NCBI GenBank assembly: GCA_963921195.1
Contig: OY992540.1
Coordinates: forward strand, 172,138,896 to 172,202,895
Source of the DNA: Pegoplata infirma
Taxonomy: Eukaryota; Arthropoda; Insecta; Diptera; Anthomyiidae
Length of the DNA: 64,000 bases
Direction: 5' to 3'
Shown here one piece after another: positions 1-11,910 of this stretch. The position numbers were made by a program, and so were the translations under genes. The notes under the pieces are model-generated. The model made no database searches. It was not told the origin of the DNA and worked only from the letters and a program-made list of their open reading frames with translations. Every line of letters begins with the position of its first letter. Position 1 is the first letter of the stretch.

Positions 1-2187
1 TTCAATTTTTCGAGGTTTTTTGATTGTAGCTTTTGGTGCAAACTGTAATTTTAAAATTCAAGTACACATGGTAAAAGCCCTTGTAAATATGCACAATCTG
101 AGACTGATTCGAGTGATGTGCTCGCAATGGTTACGAAGCTGCAGCTCTCCAAAGATGGGAAGAAAAAACGTGAATTTTTTAAAAAGTCTGTTTTTTGCGA
201 GGCACACTCCTAGTTTTATTCCAAATGGTTCCGAATGCTTTGTGAACTTTATAATTTACCATTTCCCACTTGATTTACAAACGCACCCAAAAAATATTCA
301 ATTGCCAAAATTTTATGAACTTTTTAAATTTTTTGCAAAATTTCGATATTTTAGTTTTGCATTATTTGACAGCCAAATGTGCATGGCTGAAAGTTGAACA
401 TGTAGAAACAATGGTATGTGCAAATATAATAAATCATGGAAAGCAACATTGATCAAAAGTTAATATTGGCGAATTCCGCGGTGTTTTTCAGTTTTCACTT
501 TTTTGTAAGGCACATCCAGGCCGCTTATAGAAATTGGTCGGTGAAAGGCGCGTTTGGTAGTATTTTTAATGCTTTATCTTCAATCCATTCGCACCCAAAA
601 ACAATTGACGTTTTAGTGGTTTTTTGGTGGTTTTAAATTTTTTATACTTTTAAATTTAATGCTTATTAAAATCTTGCATAACTTAAAATAAAGTAGAAAA
701 GAGATGTATTTTGATAGATTTTGACATGTCTTATTCGAATAATATTTCAAAATTAGTCCATAGGTTTTTGCAGTCGCGAAAATCGCGAAAAATCGCTAAA
801 ATTTTTTATAACCTTGATAAAATTAGTAATAACGTTAAAAGATTTCGTTATAACCTTAATATTAGCATTATTAATCATACTTTAAATAGTTTAAATATTC
901 AGTGAAGGACAACACTGTAAAATCAGACATTTAATATAAAAAAAAAAAAATAAATTCAAAATTATTAATTTTTTTTTTCAAAAATGTTCCCTTTAAACCA
1001 CTGCTGTTTCTTACCTATTAGAGATATAATAATGGTGTTAACTAAGAATTTGTTGAGATTTTGTTAATGCATTTGGTAATATTTTTCAAAAAAAATAAAA
1101 CCGCTGGAAACATTTTTATTTCCAAAATATTGGAAAATGTGCCGAAAAAAAATTGTTTAAATGCAAATATCTCGATATTAAGCAAAGATTTTATGCATGT
1201 TTGAATATGTATTTAAGCTCTGGGTAAGCATAATACAAAATGGTACGTTTCGTTAACTTCGGATAAAAAATGTAATTTTGACAATTTTTTTTAAATTTTT
1301 AACTTTAAACCGCCATAGTTTTGGGTGCGATCGCTCAAATTAATGCACGCGGACGGATTTGAATTATTTATTTATAATGTTATTTACCTACAAAGTCTTA
1401 TCAATGTGCCACGAAAAAAAATTACCTTTTTTTTTTTTTCTTAAATATTAAAAGTTAATGACAATTGCTCATATATATATATTTTTTTTTTAATTAGCAA
1501 ACCATCGAATGACCTTGGACAATATTTCAAGTTCGCGATATTCTGGAAAGCGTTTAAGGTAGAGATGGGAACATTGGTGTAGGAAGACAACATTTCTGGG
1601 GGGGGGGGCTAAAGCCCCCTAGACTTTTTTTTAATTTTTTGATATTTTTTTTTTTAATAGAAAAAAAACAGACCTATTTCTGAAACGTTCACTTTAACAT
1701 GCGTCTAAGTGTCCTAGAAACGAATGCCCCCCGAAAGCGGTTTAAAATTTTGATTCTGAAGATTTTTCGGAAAATTAGAACTACCAGATATATTTGAAAA
1801 TGAATGACTTTTCCATAACATTTTAAAACTGATAAACTCATTCATTGTACAGATTACATTTTTGCAAAATTTGGTAATTAAATTTTCCATTATAAAATTT
1901 CGGATATTTGAAAAACAAACTTAAGATACAAAATTCTTATGCATTGGTTAAAGGGTAATATTTAGTTAAACTTTTTTTAAAGATATTTTTTAGATTTTTT
2001 CAAGATTTTGAATGTTTATTTTATAGTAAAATCATTAGATTATTATGATTTTTTTTAAGAAAAAGTTCAGATGATTGCAAAAGTTGACAATTATTAGTCA
2101 AAATTCTGAGATTCTTTCTTCCAATAACATTTGTCTATAAAAAAACCCCCTTAGAATTTAGAAACTTTTTGAAATCAAAGAAGTCAC
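1..2187. other. AT-rich non-coding stretch
   Basis: No gene supported. Short open frames at 20-905 have no recognisable domain or coding character. A motif like cgcacccaaaaa recurs near 280 and 590, and its reverse (ttgggtgcg) near 1321, suggesting old degraded repeats. A run of eleven G lies at about 1598-1608. Confidence 0.5.
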
Positions 2188-2190
2188 TTA

Positions 2191-2317
2191 GGGCGGATTA
2201 CTCAATGAAAAGCTAGCTGCTAACTGCCGATTTAACGGAGCCTTATGTCAAAATTTGTATGAAAAAGTTAAATTTAACGGAGAGTTATTTTATAATGGAG
2301 CATTGAGTAATCCAGCC
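2191..2317. mobile_element. PIF/Harbinger-type MITE, copy 1
   Basis: A 127-bp element. The left end GGGCGGATTACTCAATG is inverted at the right end as CATTGAGTAATCCAGCC. TTA flanks both sides (2188-2190 and 2318-2320), the 3-bp duplication typical of PIF/Harbinger. A second copy in the opposite orientation lies at 49439-49558, also flanked by TTA. It has no coding capacity. Confidence 0.85.
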
Positions 2318-2749
2318 TTAGAATGTTAAAATGTTTTCCCTAAGTTAAAACCCTAAGATTCGGTGAAGTTTTTATTACTCACAAAAACATCAGATTCACA
2401 TACAAACTTTTTTCAATAATTCAGACTATTTTTCAATGGGAAAAACTATTAGATTCTAATATAATAATCATTACGAATCCTTAAGACTCGTAAAATCATC
2501 ATAACGAGTCCTAAAGACTCATTATTATTTATTGTTGCAAAAATTAATGAAATCATTAAAAAAAAATTGTGAATGATTAAAATTCTGGGGGGGGGGCTAT
2601 CAGACAGGGCTATCTACGCCAATGGATGGGCACATGAGCAGATTAGAGTGTGAGTGTAATAAACAACATTTTAATTTAAATAATTATGTTTATTTTTTTT
2701 GAAGTTTACCTGTTAATTCATTATAAGATTTCGTGGCACTAAAATTTTG
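2318..2749. other. Non-coding, nothing recognised
   Basis: AT-rich sequence without a supported gene. It contains a ten-G run at about 2587-2596 and short repeats of agactcgt type near 2480-2520. Confidence 0.4.
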
Positions 2750-3672
2750 TTTAGACGTTCCATTATGTAACCTTTCCACAACCATTGAATAAATAATCTT
2801 TGAAGATTGTAATCTAACCACATTGTCAAGGAATTATTTTTTGATTCATTTACGTTTTGAGGATTGGTCTTGACAACTCAAAGTTAATGTTAAAAAAAGT
2901 GACCAATAAACTCTATTATTTTAAATATGTTGCAAAAGTTGTCCTTACCAATGCATTTTGAAATTTCTGTTAGCTGTTTTCCAAAATTCTTAAAAAGTGT
3001 CAATATTCTTGGTTGGTGATTCCAAATTCAATATTATTTTTAATTCGGATATAGATTTAGTCTTTCTTTCTGAAGATGACTGAAAGGAAATTCTTTTTTC
3101 AAATGTTCTTCGGAGACCTATGATTTCATTACTATAGTAAACTTATAAGTTCTACAAATTTTTTTCTTTAGACGCTCCATTATGTAGCTTTCAACAACCA
3201 CACACAGAAAAATAAATTTCCAACTGAATTTTTCAGTTGCTTCAACTCCAAATTCGGTTGCTGCTACTATATTCGTCTGTGACAACCGAATTTTATAGTT
3301 GTTACAATTAAAACTCAGTTATATCAACCTTATTCAGTTGTGACTACAGATATTCAATTGTGACAACCTATATTTAAGCGTTTTAACCGAATTTGTATTG
3401 CTTCAAGTGACCTTTAGTTGGCAAATGGCAAATTTTTTTTCTGTGTGCACTGAATAATCTTTGAAGGTTGTAATCTAACAACATCGTCAAGGAACTATTT
3501 ATGGATTTGTTTTCGTTCTTAGGATTGGTCCCTACAACTCAAAGTTAATGCTTAAAAAAATTGACCAATAAACTGTGTTATTTTAAATATATTTTGCAAA
3601 AGTTGTACTTACCAATGCATCAAGATTGGAATTCTCTGTTAGTTGTTTCCCAAATTCTTAAAAAGAGTCAAG
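2750..3672. repeat. 418-bp tandem duplication
   Basis: The sequence from ttagacgttccattatgta at about 2750 recurs from about 3168 with moderate divergence. Shared landmarks include attatgta, aataatctttgaag, acaactcaaagttaatg and ttcttaaaaag. The second unit carries the insertion at 3201-3447. Its similarity to unit 1 stops abruptly at about 3672, where the R1-like element begins. Unit 1 therefore serves as an empty-site reference for both junctions. Confidence 0.8.
3201..3447. mobile_element. MITE with CACACAG/CTGTGTG ends
   Basis: A 247-bp element starting CACACAGAAAAA and ending TTTTTCTGTGTG, flanked by CA on both sides (3199-3200, 3448-3449). The other unit of the tandem duplication has the uninterrupted site (acaaccattgaat near 2779), which confirms the insertion and supports a 2-bp duplication. 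The interior holds repeated caactgaatt-like motifs. Related termini occur at 19155-20079, 20416-21354 and 34434-35081. Confidence 0.8.
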
Positions 3673-4323
3673 TGTTACGGAACCTTGAAAAGCACTAAGG
3701 TGACTTGGCTGACTAGCCCAGGAACGGGCTTTCTCACTGGGTGTGATTCATCCCACCACCTTAGCCCACAGGACAGTAAGGAATCGAGTTTTATATGTGC
3801 TCTACGCCGCATTGGCTTTAGTCCATGGCGCTCTTTTTCACACGCTGAGTCGAAACAATGCGTCAACTGGCGCCCCATCGCGCTGTATTAAACATCGTTC
3901 CGGTACCTATTCGAAACTAGACATTTCGGCGTAGTTTCCACCTAGGTGGGGAGCGAGGCCTATCCAACCTCTGCCTTTCTATGGGTCAGGCACCCGGTTG
4001 TGAAATACGCAACTCCACGTCGAGCAAACGGCTCTACCCGCGATTTGGGTCTAAACCACCACGACACTCCCTGATGGGCCGTACCCAAAAACCAGACTGC
4101 ACCTCAAAGAAGTACAGGGGCTCCTGGTTACCCGTGGTACCATAATATAGTCTCCGGTCAGACTTCGTAGCATAATACGAGCTACTACCAGTTGAGTTCC
4201 AAACAACTCGGGACTGGTGGCCCACACACGCTCACATTCAACCACACAATAAAGGAGTGCACACACGATACGACAATGAACGGCAAACACAACCACATCA
4301 CCTCAAACGCCTACGCCGAAAGA
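3673..4323 (-). other. 3' untranslated region of the R1-like element
   Basis: This sequence lies after the last recognisable ORF2 codons (stop at about 4324) and keeps the GC-rich composition of the element. No poly(A) tail is seen at the junction near 3673; several R1-type elements lack one. The 15-mer gcccacaggacagta at 3764-3778 occurs again at 13906-13920. Confidence 0.5.
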
Positions 4324-5862
4324 TTACGTGTACAAAATCATGCGTTCACCTGAGGTGAGTACTTGACTCACATCCCAAGTTGCGGAATTTCGGAAAACTC
4401 CCATTCCAGCCAAGTCGCGAATGTCCGAGTAAAATGGGAATTCGCACAATACATGTGACCAATCTATGAGATTGGCCCAACAGTCACAACCAGCGGTGGC
4501 GCTCAAATTACGAGAATGCAAAAATGCATTCAATGAACAATGTCCGGTGAGAACAAAACCCAGACTTAGGCTGAAGCCGAAGCCGGGGTGTTGACTTACA
4601 AAGCGGACATCACGAACAAAACCGTAAGTTACTCGACCATTCGCACTAGCATCCTATCTCTCCTGCCACTCAGTGATTACACAGTCTTCAAGGCGGGCTT
4701 TACGTTCCGACGGTGCCACCTCCTGACCAGCATGTCAGTCATTTTATAACAGTTCATATCCCTGCCTCAACTTGTAGGCGATAGCTTTACACACTATCTC
4801 CAAGTCTAATGGAGGAACATCCATCAAGACCTGTAAAGCATCCGTGGAGACTGTACGACACACCCTCATGCAACCTAACAGCAAAATTCGCTGAACCGAC
4901 AAAACCCTGCGGACACCCTAGCAGAAGTAGCAGTCCGGTACAATACAGGCGCACCATAAGTCGCACAGCCGACAAATAGCCCACCATATATGATGCGGAT
5001 AGGACGCCTACTGAGGCCCCAATTGCATCTAAGAAAACGACGCATACTGTCTACAACGCCAGTCAATTTGTCTCGCACATTGTTAATGTGTACAAGGAAA
5101 ACATCCTTTCTGACATGGAGAGCCCCTGATATTTGACTTCCGTCACGTAACTTAGACTTGCACCCCCATTGACTCGTACCGTCGGATGTCGACTGCCCGA
5201 GATGTTACCTTTCAGCAACATCATGACAGTCTTATCCATTGCGACTGCAACACCAACTTCAGTACCCCACGCACATCCGACCCGTAAAGCATCCTCAGCC
5301 AAAGTCTGGATTCGAGCACGCAAATCTCCTTCAATCTTTGACTTCGTGACACCCCACCTGACGCAGTCGATCAATAACCGCCATCAAAGTCCGCCAAACC
5401 CTCTGAAATTGCTTTCTGAGCACCCGAACAGAACGACGCACAGCCGCCAGCTCACGTGTCCACCACTTTACGCTGCGAGAATTTGCCTTGCGACATCTCC
5501 CAATCAGAGCATCATTCACAGTAACCATCCTGTTCATCGACAATAAGCTCTTCAAACCGACTCAAAGGGACATTTTGTGCCTCAAGTCTGAAGCTCTCGC
5601 GATACGAGTAACAGTTGGTATTACGTACACGCCACCTCTTAGCGGGCCTTGGAGGCTCGATTACATCCTGATAAGCAATCTCAATCTGAATCAGATTGTG
5701 ATCACTTATCCCCCAGTCAGCAGAGACACTCCACCTTAAACGAAATCTTTGCATTGCTGCACGATTTGCGGCAGTCACGTCTATATCACTGACACCCCGG
5801 GGGCCGTCAAACGTATATAGATCACTCGGCTTATTGAGCACACCAATTCCCTGCGATATCAT
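4324..5862 (-). pseudogene. R1-like ORF2 remnant (endonuclease, RT fragments, Cys/His C-terminus)
   Basis: ORF2 of R1-type elements encodes an APE-type endonuclease and reverse transcriptase for target-primed integration. Pieces remain in several frames. 5862-5512 is the endonuclease C-terminal half with WGISDHN. 5555-5331 is the basic linker containing RSVKWWTRELAAVRRS. 5374-5063 is the late RT region (TVMMLLKGN, then VKYQG). 5078-4787 is the thumb region (RDKLTGVV, NWGLSRRP, YGGLFVGCATYGAP). 4533-4324 is the C-terminal CxC...H...C region. The endonuclease N-terminus and all RT palm motifs, including the YADD-type box, are absent, so at least two internal deletions occurred besides frameshifts. 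It cannot encode a working enzyme. Confidence 0.8.
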
Positions 5863-7301
5863 CTAATCCGACTGCCAGCCAGGGGTAGAAACGCATCCAT
5901 ATACGTTAAATACGGCTCCAAAGGTTCAGCAAATTTACAATACAGACTCGCCAGGAAAATGTACACGGGACAAGCATCCGACAGCATTAAATGCCCAGAT
6001 GGCTTACCCCGGAACGCACAGTCACGACAATTCAATACGTTAACGCATTGACTTCGTCGGTGCCCCTCTTGCCCGCAAAAACGACACACATCCATCCTCG
6101 CCTTATACTCCTTCACCCTATGATCGAACCCATAACAACGCCAGCAGCCACGGACCGGATTGTTCTCACGCACACGGAAGCTAAACCACTTCATGTAGAC
6201 ACGGTCGCAAGCCAACAGTTTGATGATCGCTAAATCAACTCCCCGCAGAGTCACGTCCACGGCACCACCAGAGCCAACTATCCACGGCGTGCTAACTATC
6301 TTGACCCCAGCTTGGAAGGCTTTAAAGGCCTTGACATCCCGAAGATTTTTCGACCAGAGTTCCCTCATGAAATCATCATGAGAGATCTGGGGACCCACCC
6401 TCGAGATCACAACCTTCGGGCCAACATGGCGATTGATATGCACCTCCAAATCAGCCTCCTCGAACGCCTTACTGGCAGCAGCTTTATCGCGCTCCGCTAC
6501 GGACGGTGTACGTATCACAACACCGCCGCTTTTTATCGCCTTGATGGCATGTACGCGAACGTCCAATGAAGGAGCCACGTTCTCAGCCACCGTTCTTGCT
6601 ACTTCCTTGGGTGTTACGCCAGCCTTTTTACTCATTACCACCAACGACCTGAGGGGGCCTCAGCGGGGCTACAGCCGGAGCGACCAATGGAGGGAACGCA
6701 ACGGCTCCCGCACTGGGCGCCGGCACAGACCGTACCGAAACACACGCAGATCGCTGTACATCTAAACGACTTCGAAGACGCTCATTTTCAGCAAGCATCT
6801 GGACCAACATGCCCTGGAAATGGCCACACTGCTTCTTCACCTTCCTTAATACCTCCCCATGAACACTTGCATCGAGCAACAGCTTCATCAAGTCGCCCGT
6901 GATAGCTTGCATGCCCTGCACCTGCGACTCCACACTGCCACCAACAACACCACCAGCAGAAACGCTACCATCGACCAGCGATGGCGCCGACAACCAACCT
7001 CCACGCACGGTAGACTTCGCACGCTTACGCGAACGCGAAGTACGTGACTTCTTAGTCGTCACCGCACCTGACACACCACCTTCACCACCAGCACCCGCAA
7101 CACCCAAATCGCCAATTGACATAGCCCTATTAGGCAACTGCTCACCAGTCTTCAACTTCTTTACGCCCCCTACAGCACCATCCGTTTCTTCTTCGCTGCT
7201 CATTACTAACGCCGCTGCGCCTTCACCTCGATATCCATCCTCTTCACTTCGTCGCTTTCGTCAACATAGTTGCGAACGGCCAAATTTACTATGTCTGCGC
7301 T
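5859..7301 (-). pseudogene. R1-like ORF1 (Gag-like, zinc knuckles), broken
   Basis: Gag-like nucleic-acid-binding protein of an R1-type LINE. Two overlapping frames, 7203-6628 and 6644-5859, are joined by a frameshift in their 17-bp overlap. The first is Ser/Gly/Lys-rich with a basic patch (KKSRTSRSRKRAKS). The second ends in three CCHC-type knuckles. CRFCGQEGHRRSQC is intact, whereas the preceding CWRCYGFDHRVKEY has Tyr where the last Cys is expected. The reading frame continues upstream of 7203 to the insertion point at 7302, with one more frameshift and a stop near 7205-7250. The N-terminus lies at 13557-13697, beyond the two inserted LINEs. Confidence 0.8.
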
Positions 7302-7302
7302 C
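7289..7302. repeat. Target-site duplication, copy A
   Basis: The 14-mer ctatgtctgcgctc here recurs at 8110-8123 on the far side of the truncated LINE. Its last 10 bases also form part of the duplication that flanks the I-clade LINE (8113-8125 and 13544-13556). Confidence 0.85.
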
Positions 7303-8109
7303 ACAAAATATTATCCAAGAATATTTTTTGGGCAAAAAGTATAAATGAGCTGGGTACAAACTATGGGCTCGAATGGAATACGTTTAACTTAAATAAAACG
7401 AACTGGCAAGACAAGTTCATAAGTTTAATAGAGCAACTTAAAATACACAACTACCATAAAATGTGGAGATGTGCAATGACAAGTGAAACTAGAATTTATA
7501 AGTGGTTAGATCACAACAGTGAATCACAATATTTTAAAGAACAATATAGCCGATCAAAAATAATGTGGATATTTAAAGCCCGGAGCGGTATGGTTCAATT
7601 AAATGGTTCAAACTCATATAACCAAAGAGAATGTTCTATATGTAATATGCATGAAATTGAAAATATTCAACATCTTTTAGGAAAATGTCCAATTTTTAGA
7701 AACTATAGACAAATCTTTTTTGGAAAAGCAAGTTTAGATGAAAATGAAGTTATTAACGCATTAAATGGCGTAAATGATGAGAACTGGGATAATTTAGTAA
7801 ATTATATTAAAATTGCCCTTCGTTACAGATCCTTAATCTTAAATGAATATAATTAAAATCCAGTACAATGCACTACTTGGTTGTTTAAATTATAAATTTA
7901 TAATAACTTATATAATGTATTGATTGATTAAATATTTTTTTTATACGTATTAGAAATAAAAATAGAACCGAATCTTCAAACTAAACCTCCGACAGACGAC
8001 TTTTTTTAGTCAACGTCGTATGTTCAAAAATTTCATATATTTATAAGTAGCATTAAGTAATTTTTGTAAACTTAAAATTGAAATAAAGAACACTTATCTA
8101 TCTATCTAT
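7303..8109 (+). mobile_element. 5'-truncated non-LTR retrotransposon
   Basis: An 0.8-kb 3' fragment of a LINE on the plus strand. It begins in mid-ORF at the target duplication, continues through the ORF end at 7856, then an AT-rich 3' UTR with aataaa near 8085, and ends in a (TATC)n tail that runs into the second duplication copy (8110-8123). A simple-repeat tail rather than poly(A), together with 5' truncation, is typical of target-primed reverse transcription. The clade is not assigned. Confidence 0.8.
7305..7856 (+). pseudogene. C-terminal ORF2 fragment of the truncated LINE
   Basis: The open frame runs without a stop from the insertion point (around 7305, first residues KILSKNIFWAKS) to 7856, about 184 codons. 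It contains the late-RT/C-terminal segment with a Cys/His cluster, CSICNMHEIENIQHLLGKC (C-x2-C, H, C), found near the end of many LINE ORF2 proteins. The first in-frame ATG is at 7461, but that is an accident of truncation, not a real start. No catalytic RT motifs remain, so the fragment is inactive. Confidence 0.75.
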
Positions 8110-8112
8110 CTA

Positions 8113-8125
8113 TGTCTGCGCTCTT
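8113..8125. repeat. Target-site duplication of the I-clade LINE, 3' copy
   Basis: tgtctgcgctctt, identical to 13544-13556. It sits between the tails of two LINEs that converge on it: the (TATC)n tail of the plus-strand fragment and the poly(A) tail of the minus-strand I-clade element. Confidence 0.88.
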
Positions 8126-8338
8126 TTTTTTTTTTTTTTTTGGTTTGTTGTCTGTCACAAGTGACAGGGTTGGTTGAGTATTTTTAAGATACTCATGTAC
8201 CAGGACTGGTTAACACATATTTAGTGTTGATTTTGTTTCGTACTATTTTATTAGTCGTAGTTTTTTTTTTTTTTTTTTTTAAAGTGTTGTATCTTTTAGA
8301 TTGTAGCTTTTTTTCCGTTATATACAAATATACATTTT

Positions 8339-11300
8339 TTAAAGTTTTATGTTGGAGATTTCGATGAACTTCAGTAGTTCTAACAGGTCGGTGGTATGGC
8401 GTTTGGAAAGCAACTGGTGCGTGCTGTTGTATTTATTGAAGAATGAAAATTGGCTTCTATGATTTTGAAATTTGGTACAAGTAAAAATAATGTGATCTGT
8501 ATTTTCTACTAAATCACAGGATTCACATATATTTGAAGGTTCGATTCCAATGCGTTTAAGAACTGCTTTGCATCTTGTGTGACCTGCCATTAGTCTATTT
8601 ACCAGTTTCATTTGGTGTGAAGGAAGAGATAATTTCTGAAACCAGAACTGTTTTGGTGGTGTCGGAAACATACTGAAGAAGAAATTTCCGGTTTTTTGAG
8701 ACATTTTTTGATAGTCATCAATCCACTCATCCCATAAGGAATTGTAAATTGATCTACAGGCATCTCGCAGGGATACATGGGGTGGTATAATACAACCAGC
8801 AGTTGTGGCTTCTTTTGCAAAATAGTCTGCTGTTTCGTTAGGGTTAATTCCCACATGTGATGGTGTCCATATAAGTACAATTGAAGAGATGCTAGATTGA
8901 TCAATTTTATCTAAAATTTTGCTGACTAAGCAATTTTGAGATGTGTTGTTTACCAAGAGTTGGCAAGAATTTTTGCTATCGGTAAGAATTGCTGCCTTTT
9001 CCATGCCGTCTTCAATAATTATGTCAATGGCCTTGTCTATAGCGTGTAATTCACCAGTAAGTGACGATACTTTAGATTCTATTTTGAATAGAAAATTTTG
9101 ATTGCAAGAGATGTTACATACAGCACAGCCTGTGGTCGTATTGCCTACAGAGGCATCGGTAGCCCAAATGGAAAAACCTTCGCCCATAAGTTGATTCATG
9201 TTCTCGAGGTAGATTGCTTTTAACATTTCTCTAGGAGCAGTACTTTTTGGGATTTTGCAAAGATCCATTATCGCTTTTAGTTTTGTTGACGGTTTAATTC
9301 TTACAAAAGATTCAAGTGAATTAAAAGTGTTTTGAAATTTTGTGTAAACATACCCCAGACTAGATTTAACAGATGGATTTGATAGTATCTGATTGTACAT
9401 TTCCGGATTTGATAGTTTTTGCCGGAGAAGTTCCTTGGCGGCAAGATATTGAGCCCGTTGTTTTGGTGGCATTAGGCAAGCCAAGGAATAAATTACTTGT
9501 ACGGGTGTTGACTTGGCAAGACCTAGATTTATTCGTATTATTTGATTTTGAAATGATGTTATTTTAGTATTAATATACGTCGGCGCGTGAGCCATTGATG
9601 AAACCGAATATTGTGATTTAGAAAACACTAAGGACTTGGAGAGTTTTAAGGCTATTTGTGGCGCGATACCAGCACATGATACCATTTTTACAGCATTGAC
9701 AGCAGGTTGACATTGATTAAAACTTCTTGGTAGTGCTCTTTAAGAGAAAGACTGTTTTTAATGTGTCTACCTAAAAATTTTATAGATTTAACATTTTTTA
9801 TTGGTATATTATTGATATGTATCTTTGGCTCTAATCTTGGACCTTTGGCAGCATACATTACAACGGTTTTTTCCGGATTAAAGGTGAGATTTAAAACTTT
9901 TAGCATTGAGTTAAATTGATTAATTTTTCTTTGAAGGTTAGAGGAAGCGAAATCAAAATCTTTGTGTGTCGAAATTATTAAAAAATCATCAGCGAATTGA
10001 AAAACTTGTGTTTTATTGTCCGATATGTTGTGGAGACCTTTGGTATAAATATTAAATAGCGTGGGGCTCAGGCAACTGCCCTGAGGGAGTCCATTGCTTA
10101 CTTCAACTTTATGATTACCCAAAACAAGAATTCGGCGACATAGCACCTGCATAAACCAGGACGTCAAATGATGAGGACAATTTGCACTTTCCAAAATTTG
10201 TCGAAGACGTACGATATTGACACAGTCGTAAGCTTTTGAGATGTCTAGAGATATTACAATTACTTTTTCGCCTCGACTTTTTGCACTTGTAATAGTATGT
10301 AGTATGTCATTTATACACACTGACGCAGAACGACCCTTCCTATAGGCATAAGTTTTTGATGGTAGTATATTATTATCATTTAAGAAATTTTCGAAACGTT
10401 GTTTAACCATTAAGTTTATAACCTTTAAAAAGACCGAAAGTAAAGAAATTGGCCTAAAATTTGTAAATATTTCTAAGTTTTTTCCTTTTTTTGGAATCGG
10501 AACAATTTTGATCATCCTCCAGTCTTCTTCTAGTTTACAGTTTGTCCATATATTGTTGTATGCTTCTAGTAATGTATGTTTGGACTCAATAGATAGTTTA
10601 TTGATCATTTCATAAGAAACCTTATCTAAGCCGGCTGCAGATGGTTTTTTTTTGGCATCAAGAACATTTAGTAGTTCATTAATTGTAAAGTTTTCTTCCA
10701 CAGAAGGGGTAAATGCTGGAAAAGGTTGTGTAGGAATGTCAGTTACTTGGCTTTTAATATATAATAAAAATTCCTCATCATTATCACTTGACCATTTCGA
10801 GCCTGTGTGATTTGTTTCATGATTTTTGCATCCATTTAAAAGTCTAAAAAGTGATTTAGAGTTTGGTGATTTACTTAAAATTTCGATTTTTTTAGAGAAA
10901 GATTTCTTTTTTGCGTCTTTGACTGCAATTTTAAAATTGTTTGTTGCAATTTTTAAATTTTCCGCATTTATACTAGATTTGTAGCAGTTGAAGGAGCCTT
11001 GTGCTGCCTGTTTAAGACGATAAGATTTTTCCACCGTTTCGTCCCACCAAGTTTTCGGAGTTTTTTTTGGAGTTATCTGGTATGATGATTTTTTAATAGC
11101 ATTTGTAAAAGTTTTGTTGATTTGTTTAAAGTCTGTTGTTAATTGAATTTCCCCTATTCGTTCATGGAGTTTGTTTTTTGATAAAAATTTAGGATATTGT
11201 GTAATCTCGCTGTCTGTAGTTATTAATATAGGGTAATGGTGACTACCTCCGATTTGATGATTAATTACTTTCCATTCCATCGAAAAGGTGGAGTTAGTAA

Positions 11301-11871
11301 AGGACATATCAAGTATTGATCCATGTGAGGTGTCATACATTGATTTTCTGAATGTTATACTACCATCATTGAGAATACGAAAAGGGGAGGATGCTATTAA
11401 TCCTTCTAATGCAAAACCACGTGATGAGTCTTTAGGGTCACCAAAAAATTTAGATCTCGCGTTGAAATCGCCACAAATTATTACATTTTCTTTATCATCT
11501 AAAAAAGACAAAAGCTTAGAAAACTCTTTTCTAAATTGTTCAGTTTTTATTGAATGAGGGAAATATAACGATACAATAGTAAAATTAGTGCGAAGATTTT
11601 TGGTTTTGCAGATTAAAATATCCAATGGTGTTTTAAAATTGACTTGTTGAGCCTTAATATTCTTTTTTAGAGCTATCGCAACGCCTCCATAGTTGTCGCT
11701 TCTCTTTTTTGTAAAAATGTTATAATTTTGTAAAAAGGAAAAATTGTTTTTTTCGTCGATGTTAAAAATTTCACAGAGGATGCAAACATCTATTTGAAGT
11801 TTGTTTAGGTATATATCTAAATAATTTTTGTTTTTATTTATGCTTTGTATATTGTATTGTAAGAATTTCAT
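8339..11871 (-). pseudogene. I-clade ORF2: endonuclease, reverse transcriptase, RNase H (one frameshift)
   Basis: ORF2 polyprotein of about 1,175 codons. The first frame (11871-9688, 727 residues) holds the APE endonuclease (ICGDFNARSKFFGD; SHGSILDMSF; a SHH triplet where SDH is usual) and reverse transcriptase (GLPQGSCLSP; FADD box in VFQFADDFLIIS). The second frame (9685-8339, 448 residues) holds the RT thumb, RNase H with the acidic set in ATDASVG, ELHAID, LTDSKN and NETADYF, and a C-terminal Cys/His cluster. The two frames abut near 9700-9710. Adding one base there would join them, so a one-base deletion is the simplest explanation. Without repair the product stops before RNase H. Confidence 0.88.
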
Positions 11872-11910
11872 ATGTTTTTATTTAATGATTTTTAACGATA
11901 CATTTTACTG

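Larger units (their letters stand above)
3673..7302 (-). mobile_element. Degenerate R1-clade non-LTR retrotransposon, main part
   Basis: A block clearly richer in G and C than its surroundings, carrying minus-strand remnants in the expected order: ORF1 with zinc knuckles, endonuclease end, a basic linker, the end of RT, and a C-terminal Cys/His region. The 3' junction is set at about 3673, where similarity to the upstream tandem unit stops. The 5' part continues at 13557-13697 after two later insertions. Frameshifts and internal deletions make it non-functional. The clade call rests on protein-motif resemblance (WGISDHN in the endonuclease; the HVLCE...DIRDLAGMG C-terminus) and has not been tested by phylogeny. 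Confidence 0.75.

Noticed and set aside
20..905. Four plus-strand open frames near the left edge
   Set aside because: They overlap, are short and compositionally like the AT-rich background, and contain no domain.
3675..3891. Small genes on both strands at the R1-like 3' end
   Set aside because: The frames are short, overlap on opposite strands and lie in the retrotransposon 3' region.
3673..4323. Ribosomal DNA target of an R1 element
   Set aside because: The flanks are an AT-rich tandem duplication, not 28S rRNA gene sequence. Short resemblance such as aacgggctt is too small to count.
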